The translations under genes and the position numbers were made by a program. From Dehalococcoidia bacterium (GTDB lineage: Bacteria; Chloroflexota; Dehalococcoidia; Dehalococcoidales; Fen-1064): a DNA stretch of 6,410 nucleotides. This document shows, in pieces, positions 1 to 4,733 of the stretch. The notes below the pieces were generated by a model. That model was not told the origin of the DNA and did no database searches. It saw nothing but the letters and a program-made list of their open reading frames with translations. The DNA lies in assembly GCA_003153075.1 (NCBI GenBank), contig PMBW01000017.1:2130-8539 (forward strand), read 5' to 3'. Position 1 is the stretch's first letter. Each line of letters starts with the position of its first letter.

Positions 1-957
1 TACGGTATTTCCACGCTGGCCAAGCCCTTTATGTTACTGGCAAATAGCTGGGGCGCCGTCGTTGGCGTCAGATTCGGCGACCGCCTGGGCAAAGGTGTGC
101 GCACTGCCTCGCGGGATGCCTTGATCGCGGATTCCGTCGAAGCTAAAGACCGGGGACGCGGTTTCGGATTGCACCGGGCAATGGACACAACCGGCGCCGT
201 GATCGGCCTGATCATCGCTGCCGTGATTGTCTATATGATCCCGGGTGATAAATTCCACCTGACGAAGGACGCCTATCACTGGATGATAATGATCGGGATT
301 ATTCCTGCAGTGTTGGCGGTCGTGGTTCTGCTGACGCTGGTACACGAACGGAAACAAGCCGCCGCCGCGGTCAAAACAGGCATTGCCAAACCGGCAGCCC
401 TGACGCCATTCAGTAACCAGTTTAAACTTTATCTGGTGATCATGGCCCTGTTCACCCTGGGTAATTCCAGCGATTTCTTCCTCATCCTGGATGCGCAGCA
501 CGTAAAAACGCCTTTGCTGCAGGTAGTGCTGATGCTGGTGCTCTTCAATCTCACCTATGCCTTAGTTTCGACCCCGATGGGCGTGCTCTCCGATAAGATC
601 GGCAGAAAAAGGGTGATCACCATCGGCTGGCTCATTTACGGCCTGGTTTATCTTGGTTTCGCCCTATCGGGGAGCATCTGGCAGATCTGGGTTTTATTTG
701 CGGTCTACGGTGTTTTCTACGGTATCTGCGAAGGCGCCGCCAAGGCCTTCGTCGCGGACATGGTGCCTGCTGAGCGGCGCGGCACCGCTTACGGCCTCTT
801 CAACGGCGTCGTAGGGCTGATGGCGCTGCCTGCCAGCCTCATCGCCGGTATCCTGTGGGATCGCATTGCTCCCGCTGCCGCCTTCTGCTTCGGCGCGGCC
901 CTCGCCCTGCTGGCCATGGTGGGTTTGATGCTGATCATAAAAGAAAGAAAAGCCTAG
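1..957 (+). CDS. MFS transporter, 5'-truncated by the window edge
   Basis: This is a polytopic inner-membrane transporter of the major facilitator superfamily; the substrate cannot be read from the sequence. The frame is open from base 1, and the first ATG at 31 is internal, because the ten codons before it continue the same hydrophobic, MFS-like sequence. About 318 residues remain of a usual ~400, so roughly the first two or three helices are missing. Near visible residues 24-40 is the loop DRLGKGVRTASRDA, a strong signature of a bacterial MFS subgroup in which this is usually DRLGKGIRTAPRDA. After a charged central loop (about residues 110-130, HERKQ onward) the second six-helix half starts. 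It carries the motif-A-like loop GVLSDKIGRKR near 194-204. The protein ends in a short basic tail (IIKERKA). The CPBP gene follows 111 bp downstream on the same strand, so co-transcription is possible but unproven. Confidence is high for the family and low for the substrate. Confidence 0.9.
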   Translation, partial: YGISTLAKPFMLLANSWGAVVGVRFGDRLGKGVRTASRDALIADSVEAKDRGRGFGLHRAMDTTGAVIGLIIAAVIVYMIPGDKFHLTKDAYHWMIMIGIIPAVLAVVVLLTLVHERKQAAAAVKTGIAKPAALTPFSNQFKLYLVIMALFTLGNSSDFFLILDAQHVKTPLLQVVLMLVLFNLTYALVSTPMGVLSDKIGRKRVITIGWLIYGLVYLGFALSGSIWQIWVLFAVYGVFYGICEGAAKAFVADMVPAERRGTAYGLFNGVVGLMALPASLIAGILWDRIAPAAAFCFGAALALLAMVGLMLIIKERKA

Positions 958-1068
958 TATTAGTCCCATCTCGCTTGAGGGAAGGGTGCTCAGCCGAAGG
1001 TACTTTACAGCGCAATTCGGAGTAAACAAAGAGAAGACCGTGATAAAGGTGTACAAAGGGATATATTA

Positions 1069-1701
1069 ATGCTGCAGTTTTTTAAAGACGAATTTGCCGG
1101 AATCTGGAAATTCCTGAAAACTTACTATACTGAGGTAGTAGTTTTTTTCTTCGCGGTTCTTTTCATCACTTTGGACCGCTATCCCACTATTAAAAACGGC
1201 GACATCAGCACTTTTCTATTCTACGCCGTTTTCCCGGTGTTGGTGATTCTCATTATCCTGCGCAAAAACCCGCTCAATTTCGGGTTGGGCACCGGTAATT
1301 TCCGTATCTGGTGGAAGTACGTCCTGATCACTTGCCTGGTCGCCGCCGCCGTTCTCTATGCGGGGACATTTTTCCCTTCGCTGCAAAAATACTACAAACA
1401 GGAGCACTTTAATTTCGCCCACTACTTCGTGGTCAACTTTTTCGGCCTTTTCGCCATTGAATACATGTACCGCGGCTTTTTATTATTCGGACTGAAAGAC
1501 AAATTCCAGGAAGGCACAATCCTCATCCAGATGATCCCCTTCGTCCTGCTCCATTTCGGCAAACCGGAAATCGAGACCATCAGCACCCTGTTTACCGGTA
1601 TCCTTTTCGGGTATATCTGCTACCGCGGCAAATCCTTCTGGCCGGCCTTCCTCATCCACCTGTTCATCAATATATTCTTTGTCGCGCTGATTAACCGGTA
1701 A
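1069..1701 (+). CDS. CPBP-family (CAAX protease/Abi-like) intramembrane protein
   Basis: A 210-residue membrane protein with hydrophobic segments at about 22-35, 47-64, 82-100, 117-141, 150-163, 171-184 and 190-207. The three CPBP motifs are present in order. Motif 1 is I130-E131-xxx-R135, motif 2 is F158-xxx-H162, and motif 3 is H197-xxx-N201. The stretch HFGKPEIET (162-170) followed by CYRGKSFWPAFLIH (184-197) resembles a known CPBP subgroup with a 'GKPxxE' signature. In characterised relatives such as Rce1, the glutamate, the histidines and the asparagine form the glutamate-dependent protease site. Here the first Glu of the classical EExxxR is Ile, a variant I believe is common in this subgroup, so proteolysis is plausible but not assured. 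The start is supported by AAAGGG at 1055-1060, 8 nt before the ATG. The 3' end overlaps the convergent gene by 11 bp. Substrate is unknown; bacterial members have been linked to bacteriocin immunity and membrane-protein processing. Confidence 0.85.
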   Translation: MLQFFKDEFAGIWKFLKTYYTEVVVFFFAVLFITLDRYPTIKNGDISTFLFYAVFPVLVILIILRKNPLNFGLGTGNFRIWWKYVLITCLVAAAVLYAGTFFPSLQKYYKQEHFNFAHYFVVNFFGLFAIEYMYRGFLLFGLKDKFQEGTILIQMIPFVLLHFGKPEIETISTLFTGILFGYICYRGKSFWPAFLIHLFINIFFVALINR

Positions 1702-2029
1702 GCTTCTCTTTGATTTTATTCGGTCGATTTCTGATCTTAATCCAATATTCTTCCCGCACATCCTCATCGATTTCAACCGGTGTGCGGCTTGCCCAACTAT
1801 AACGGTCTTGCCCGTTCTTCTTCGGACCGGAAATCCAGTAGCCATCCCCGGTCTCAATATCATGATAATTTGAACAAGAAGCCGCCCTGCTTTTTTGGAA
1901 CTTTTTACCTTGATACATCAACGTTTTGCCGCTTTTATTGAAGAAAATACGCCCAATCCGGGCAGGTCCGCGGTCAGTATGACCGTCCGGATGTGTTTTC
2001 CATTCGATGTACATAATTCTGGATTCCAT
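1691..2029 (-). CDS. Small conserved protein of unknown function
   Basis: A soluble protein of 112 residues with no signal peptide or membrane segment. It has the look of a widespread small family: MYIEWK near the start, GPARIGRIFFNKSGKTLMYQGKKFQ in the middle, then DIETGDGYWISGPKKNGQDR and VEIDEDVREEYW near the end. I recall relatives being auto-labelled as 1-deoxy-D-xylulose-5-phosphate synthase. That cannot be right here, since the protein is about one sixth of that enzyme's length and has none of its thiamine-binding motifs. No catalytic residues are obvious; the alternating hydrophobic/polar pattern suggests a small beta-rich domain. The start at 2029 is favoured by GAGG at 2042-2039, 9 nt upstream. 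A second ATG five codons in (2014) gives the MYIE start I associate with relatives and is the alternative. The gene lies 11 nt behind the GNAT gene, whose TGA stop forms part of this Shine-Dalgarno, so the two are almost certainly co-transcribed and probably translationally coupled. Confidence 0.8.
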   Translation of the reverse strand: MESRIMYIEWKTHPDGHTDRGPARIGRIFFNKSGKTLMYQGKKFQKSRAASCSNYHDIETGDGYWISGPKKNGQDRYSWASRTPVEIDEDVREEYWIKIRNRPNKIKEKLTG

Positions 2030-2040
2030 TTTGTTTAGCC

Positions 2041-2592
2041 TCAGATTAATTCCACCTTGGGAATCAACGAAAACATCACCGCATCATGGGTTTTACCCTG
2101 TAATACAAACCGGTTCCTCAAAACCCCTTCCCGCACCGCCCCTGCTTTCACGGCCACTTTCAGGCTCGCTGTATTTTCAACTGCCGCCAGTATCTCAATC
2201 CGATTCAATTTCAACTCTTTAAATCCGAAATGCGCCAACAATAACGTGGCCGCGGTCGCGATACCCTGTTTCACCCGGCTGCTGCGGACCCAATAGCCGA
2301 GATTGGCGACTGTGTTATTCTCTCTGAAATCGCTGAATCCGCAACCGCCTAAATGAGTGCCGTCTCGCGGGTCGGTTATGGCAAAACTACAGGCGATACC
2401 TTTCTCCCACTTCTCATCACGTTCACCGATCCATTGTCTGCTCTCAATAATTGAATAATTGGCGTGGCACCACGGCATCCAGGGTAAAAGTTCCGGCTGA
2501 GACTCTTTCACTGCCGAAAACAGGCATTCAATGTCCTTCATTTCATAAGGACGCAGTAATATATCTTTCCCTGTCAGTTGCACTTTCACCAT
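2041..2592 (-). CDS. GNAT-family N-acetyltransferase, RimJ/RimL-like
   Basis: Predicted cytosolic acetyl-CoA-dependent N-acetyltransferase of 183 residues (Acetyltransf_3 type). The N-terminal strand ILLRPYEMKDIECLF (11-25) is typical of RimJ/RimL-like proteins. The acetyl-CoA-binding motif A spans about 97-115 (NLGYWV, then QGIATAA). It is followed by the RIEI strand and N130-TASLKVAVKAGAVREGVLRN, which matches the usual 'N..S..v.eK.Gf..EG.lR' block. The end, KTHDAVMFSLI, is also typical. Acceptor substrate is not deducible; relatives acetylate ribosomal-protein N-termini, antibiotics or small amines. I place the start at the ATG (2592), because GGAGGGG at 2602-2596 sits 5 nt before it. A longer reading from TTG at 2604 would put that ribosome binding site inside the coding region. 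The gene is first in a two-gene minus-strand unit and has a strong promoter at 2656-2628. Confidence 0.87.
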   Translation of the reverse strand: MVKVQLTGKDILLRPYEMKDIECLFSAVKESQPELLPWMPWCHANYSIIESRQWIGERDEKWEKGIACSFAITDPRDGTHLGGCGFSDFRENNTVANLGYWVRSSRVKQGIATAATLLLAHFGFKELKLNRIEILAAVENTASLKVAVKAGAVREGVLRNRFVLQGKTHDAVMFSLIPKVELI

Positions 2593-2595
2593 GTG

Positions 2596-2602
2596 CCCCT
2601 CC
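2596..2602 (-). promoter_or_regulatory. Shine-Dalgarno site that fixes the GNAT start
   Basis: Read on the minus strand this is GGAGGGG, with 5 nt between GGAGG and the ATG at 2592. It overlaps the TTG at 2604, an in-frame but less likely start, and so decides for the ATG. Confidence 0.7.
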
Positions 2603-2627
2603 AATTTGAATAAGACGGATACCGTCC

Positions 2628-2656
2628 ATTCTATCGAACTAGATACCCATAGTCAA
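2628..2656 (-). promoter_or_regulatory. Sigma-70-type promoter for the GNAT operon
   Basis: On the minus strand, TTGACT (2656-2651) and TAGAAT (2633-2628) are separated by exactly 17 nt. Each box has five of six consensus bases. Transcription would start near 2621, giving a leader of about 29 nt that contains the Shine-Dalgarno site of the GNAT gene. It is back to back with the DUF4375 promoter; the two -35 boxes are 29 bp apart. Confidence 0.65.
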
Positions 2657-2685
2657 GATTCACATGTTATGTTATTTCAAAGATA

Positions 2686-2714
2686 TTGATATGAGTTATC
2701 ATATTTGATATTAT
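2686..2714 (+). promoter_or_regulatory. Sigma-70-type promoter for the DUF4375 gene, predicted leaderless
   Basis: TTGATA (2686-2691), a 17-nt spacer and TATTAT (2709-2714) form a near-consensus promoter with five of six matches in each box. Only 7 nt separate the -10 box from the GTG at 2722, so the predicted transcript begins at or next to the start codon. The spacer region carries the perfect inverted repeat ATATGA-GTTA-TCATAT (2689-2704), which begins within the last bases of the -35 box. The related direct repeats ATATTGATAT (2683-2692) and ATATTTGATAT (2701-2711) overlap both boxes. These are candidate operator elements. Confidence 0.6.
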
Positions 2715-2721
2715 TTAGACT

Positions 2722-3198
2722 GTGGTAAAACCAATTGAATTATCAAAAACAGAAGTCGGAAGTAGACCATATCTGATATGGAACGCATTCATCCAGCTTC
2801 TGGTAGAATCTAGACTTGAAGAACTAAACGATATGCAAATTGTCCCTTTATTCGCTTTTTGGTACGATTCAGAAGTACAGAACGGCGGACACCTGCAATA
2901 CTTCGAAAATAAAGGTAAACATTTCCGAAATAACGAGAATATACTTGTAAATTCAACATTAAAAGCATTAAATATTCTTGGCGCTACTCAACAAGCTGAT
3001 ATCTATTCGACCGCTTCGACAAAGTATTTCTCCCAAATCCGAAAACATCCACAAAATGTTGAGGAGTTTTCTATGCTTGAGCTGGAAGATGAATTTGGTG
3101 AATACGACCGGCGTTACTATAAATGCGTTCCAGACATGAGTAACTTGTTAGAGTTATACCTGCAGGATCATCTTGCCGAGTTTGTAAAGCTTATCTAA
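2722..3198 (+). CDS. DUF4375 / DMP19-like protein
   Basis: A 158-residue soluble protein of the DUF4375 family. The key block is FAFWYDSEVQNGGHLQYFENKG (45-66), in which the x-NGG-x-x-QYF-x-N core is the family signature. It is followed by the helix of ALNILGA (82-88), a D/E-rich segment LELEDEFGEYD (119-129) and a helical C-terminus. The family includes Neisseria DMP19, a DNA-mimic protein that antagonises a transcription repressor; most members are uncharacterised and I do not transfer that function. The start must be the GTG at 2722, because an in-frame TAG lies at 2716-2718 and no later ATG or GTG would keep the conserved part intact. No Shine-Dalgarno precedes it, which fits the predicted leaderless transcript. 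The gene is AT-rich (for example 38% G+C over 2881-2940) and uses ATA and AGA codons that its neighbours use less, suggesting recent acquisition. It diverges from the GNAT operon. Confidence 0.8.
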   Translation: MVKPIELSKTEVGSRPYLIWNAFIQLLVESRLEELNDMQIVPLFAFWYDSEVQNGGHLQYFENKGKHFRNNENILVNSTLKALNILGATQQADIYSTASTKYFSQIRKHPQNVEEFSMLELEDEFGEYDRRYYKCVPDMSNLLELYLQDHLAEFVKLI

Positions 3199-3394
3199 AA
3201 CCTTTTCTCCTCAAGGCAGCCGCTTTAAGAACAGATTCGCAGGTGCCGGTTGGAATTTACTTGGAACCATGATAATCCACACGAATCACGTTATCCAAAC
3301 CGTCTGAGGCACAACGGGAAGAAGACAAGGTACTTATAAGGTGGTGCATTAAGATAAAGCGATAGATAGATCCCGGAGGTTTAAATTAAATTCT
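3199..3394. other. 196-bp convergent intergenic stretch, no convincing gene
   Basis: This lies between the 3' ends of the DUF4375 gene and the zinc-ribbon gene. I see no hairpin followed by a T-run for either gene, and no tRNA or recognised RNA. Two short open frames oppose each other. A minus-strand ATG-started 30-codon frame at 3349-3257 ends in RVDYHGSK. A plus-strand frame contains RFAGAGWNLLGTMIIHTNHV (about 3237-3296). Neither has a ribosome binding site. There is a short GATA tandem at 3361-3372. The stretch could be a decayed gene, a dispersed repeat or plain spacer; nothing decides between them. Confidence 0.4.
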
Positions 3395-4090
3395 TCACGC
3401 CAGAAAAATGATCCGCCCGCAACTGCTGCACCGCACCACGCCGCCGCCTTTCGCCCGCTGCAGATCGGTGTTCGGTAAGGTGATACGGCAGCCCTGGCAG
3501 ATGCCCTGCTCCACCTTCGCCACCGCCGTCCCTTTCCTCTTCCTCAATTCCTGGTAAGTTTCAATAGTTTCAGCGTCAAACGAAGCAGTCAACTGTTTTC
3601 TGTTACTTTCCTGCACAACCTGCGAGGCTTTTAGTTGCATCAGTTCAACCACCAATTGTTTTTGCTGCTCTTTCCACTGGCTTTCCATTTTAGACAGCTC
3701 GTCTTTGCTACCCGCGATGGTTTTTCTCAGTATCTCCAGCTGGTCCATTAAATCCAGCGATTTGTCCTCAAATCCGGACCGACGCTTCTTGAAATCGTCG
3801 GTCTCCTGCTGCAGGCTGGACAGCTCTTTGGAATTAAATATCTTCCCGCCGTACAGTTTTTTTTCGGTGTCTTTGATTTTCGCGCTCAGATCGTCGATTT
3901 CCCATTCGGTGGATTTTTGCTGCGCGGTCAACCTTTCCAGGTTTTTCTGCTCTTCCGCCAGCTTCTCTCTCGCTTTCACCACCACCGGGCTTTCCCCGAT
4001 TTGGCTAGAGACGCGCTTCTGTGCTTGCAGATTCGTTTCCAGCGCCAAATCTGCTTCCTGTAACCGGTATAATTCTTTCGCAATACTCAT
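3395..4090 (-). CDS. CT398-like coiled-coil protein with C-terminal C4 zinc ribbon
   Basis: A 231-residue cytosolic protein in two parts. Residues 1-170 are strongly charged and heptad-like, predicted to form a long antiparallel coiled-coil hairpin. Near residues 78-92 is the conserved element KLYGGKIFNSKELSS, the family's 'Y.Gki.n.kEL' signature. After the linker FDAETIETYQELRKRKGTAVAKVEQ (171-195) comes a zinc ribbon with C198-x-x-C201 and C221-x-x-C224 as the four ligands. Length and layout match the zf-RING_7 / CT398-like family, whose Chlamydia member was structurally characterised and linked to sigma-54 and secretion proteins. In most bacteria the role is unknown, and a nucleic-acid or protein scaffold is usually supposed. 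AAGG at 4101-4098, 7 nt before the ATG, supports the start. It stands alone on the minus strand, converging with the DUF4375 gene and diverging from the VOC gene. Confidence 0.88.
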   Translation of the reverse strand: MSIAKELYRLQEADLALETNLQAQKRVSSQIGESPVVVKAREKLAEEQKNLERLTAQQKSTEWEIDDLSAKIKDTEKKLYGGKIFNSKELSSLQQETDDFKKRRSGFEDKSLDLMDQLEILRKTIAGSKDELSKMESQWKEQQKQLVVELMQLKASQVVQESNRKQLTASFDAETIETYQELRKRKGTAVAKVEQGICQGCRITLPNTDLQRAKGGGVVRCSSCGRIIFLA

Positions 4091-4101
4091 TTCAGTGCCT
4101 T

Positions 4102-4130
4102 ATTGTATAACGTCCGCGCCAAGTTAGCAA
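4102..4130 (-). promoter_or_regulatory. Possible promoter of the zinc-ribbon gene
   Basis: On the minus strand TTGCTA (4130-4125) and TACAAT (4107-4102) are 17 nt apart, with four and five consensus matches. The -10 ends 11 nt before the ATG, so initiation near 4095 would leave a leader of only about 5 nt and would exclude the AAGG at 4101-4098 from the transcript. Either the gene is nearly leaderless from this promoter, or the real promoter is further upstream and AAGG is used. Confidence 0.35.
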
Positions 4131-4194
4131 CGGTAAACGGGCAAATAATCAAGCTTATGGGATTTGACAATCTCCAGACCATAAAAGCCCGGAA

Positions 4195-4207
4195 TAGCGA
4201 CTCGCTA
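4195..4207. repeat. Palindrome TAGCGA-C-TCGCTA, candidate operator
   Basis: A perfect 6+1+6 palindrome that ends 8 bp before the -35 box at 4216. A second inverted repeat, ACCCG (4208-4212) with CGGGT (4223-4227), abuts it and spans the -35 box. The 1-nt centre makes an RNA hairpin unlikely, whereas a dimeric DNA-binding regulator would fit. No regulator gene is in the window. Confidence 0.4.
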
Positions 4208-4215
4208 ACCCGCGG

Positions 4216-4244
4216 TTGAAATCGGGTATTTCGTTATTTATACT
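4216..4244 (+). promoter_or_regulatory. Upstream promoter of the VOC gene
   Basis: TTGAAA (4216-4221), a 17-nt spacer and TATACT (4239-4244) form a good sigma-70-type promoter. Transcription would start near 4251, giving a leader of about 70 nt before the ATG at 4320. Confidence 0.6.
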
Positions 4245-4258
4245 TATGGCAGAATAGG

Positions 4259-4267
4259 TGTTATACT
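4259..4267 (+). promoter_or_regulatory. Second, extended -10 promoter of the VOC gene
   Basis: TG-T-TATACT is an extended -10 element (TGn plus a five-of-six -10 box) 23 bp downstream of the first TATACT. It has no good -35 box, which extended -10 promoters can dispense with. Initiation would fall near 4274. Confidence 0.4.
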
Positions 4268-4307
4268 GCCCGTCCGGTACGCAGAACAGAATTGGTAAAT
4301 AATTTTC

Positions 4308-4313
4308 AGGAGG
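4308..4313 (+). promoter_or_regulatory. Consensus Shine-Dalgarno of the VOC gene
   Basis: AGGAGG lies 6 nt before the ATG at 4320 and is the strongest ribosome binding site in the window. It fixes the start. Confidence 0.8.
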
Positions 4314-4319
4314 ACGAAA

Positions 4320-4691
4320 ATGCCCAGAGTTGTCCATTTTGAAATCCCTGCCAATGAACCGGAGCGCGCTGTTAAATTTTATACTGATGTTTTTGATTGG
4401 GACATTAAAAGGTGGTCTGGTACCCAGCCGTACTGGTTGGTGACTACCGGTGACATTCAGGCCCAGGGGGGTATCAACGGCGCGATCACGAAAAAGCAAG
4501 GCCCGAACATCGCAACAGTGAATACCATCGAGGTCCCCTCCGTGGATGAATTTACGGAGAAGATAGCAAAGAGCGGCGGTAAGGTAATTAGCCCCAAAAT
4601 GACAATATCCGGAATCGGTTACATGGCTTATTGCCGGGATACGGAGGGTAATGTTTTCGGTATTCTGCAGCCTGATATGTCTGCAATATAG
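4320..4691 (+). CDS. VOC-family (glyoxalase/bleomycin-resistance-like) single-domain protein
   Basis: A 123-residue cytosolic protein consisting of one vicinal-oxygen-chelate domain, which is two beta-alpha-beta-beta-beta modules. The first module begins VVHFEIPANEPERAVKFYTDVFDW (4-27). The second begins ATVNTIEVPSVDEFTEKIAKSGG (65-87) and ends YMAYCRDTEGNVFGILQPD (101-119). This resembles the group described as 'predicted enzyme related to lactoylglutathione lyase'. H6 could be a metal ligand, but the position after GNVFGIL is Q117 where classical glyoxalases carry a glutamate, so I would not call it a glyoxalase I. The reaction is unknown. The gene has tandem promoters and a consensus ribosome binding site, suggesting good expression. 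It is followed after 42 nt by the glycosylase-like gene on the same strand, probably as one transcript. Confidence 0.85.
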   Translation: MPRVVHFEIPANEPERAVKFYTDVFDWDIKRWSGTQPYWLVTTGDIQAQGGINGAITKKQGPNIATVNTIEVPSVDEFTEKIAKSGGKVISPKMTISGIGYMAYCRDTEGNVFGILQPDMSAI

Positions 4692-4721
4692 CGCCTGATT
4701 TTCGTGCCATTTAACCATAAA

Positions 4722-4728
4722 AGAGGTG
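4722..4728 (+). promoter_or_regulatory. Shine-Dalgarno site that fixes the glycosylase-like start
   Basis: AGAGGTG lies 5 nt before the ATG at 4734. It argues against the in-frame GTG at 4704, whose ten extra codons would run across this site and match nothing recognisable. Confidence 0.7.
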
Positions 4729-4733
4729 AAAAT

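Noticed and set aside
34..501. Minus-strand open frame opposite the MFS gene
   Set aside because: It is antisense to a well-conserved transporter, and its Gln/Asp/His-rich translation is typical of a shadow of hydrophobic coding sequence.
973..996. GCTTGAG...CTCAGC inverted repeat after the MFS gene as a terminator
   Set aside because: It is a six-pair stem with a bulge and no T-run following, too weak to call.
1483..1863. Minus-strand open frame of 126 codons across the CPBP end and the small gene
   Set aside because: It overlaps two better-supported genes in another frame, has low-complexity charged content and no family resemblance.
2593..2604. Longer GNAT protein from TTG at 2604
   Set aside because: The extra codons encode the GGAGGGG that serves as the Shine-Dalgarno for the ATG at 2592.
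3257..3349. Minus-strand 30-codon ORF (ends RVDYHGSK) as a small gene
   Set aside because: It has no ribosome binding site, no promoter at leaderless spacing and no recognisable similarity, and it is short enough to arise by chance.
3199..3394. RNase P RNA or another known structured RNA downstream of the zinc-ribbon gene
   Set aside because: The stretch is too short for a bacterial RNase P RNA, and the conserved GAGGAAAGUCC-type core was not found on either strand.
3705..4127. Plus-strand open frame of 140 codons opposite the zinc-ribbon gene
   Set aside because: Its Ser/Phe-rich translation is what the reverse complement of a Lys/Glu-rich coiled coil gives; it is a shadow.
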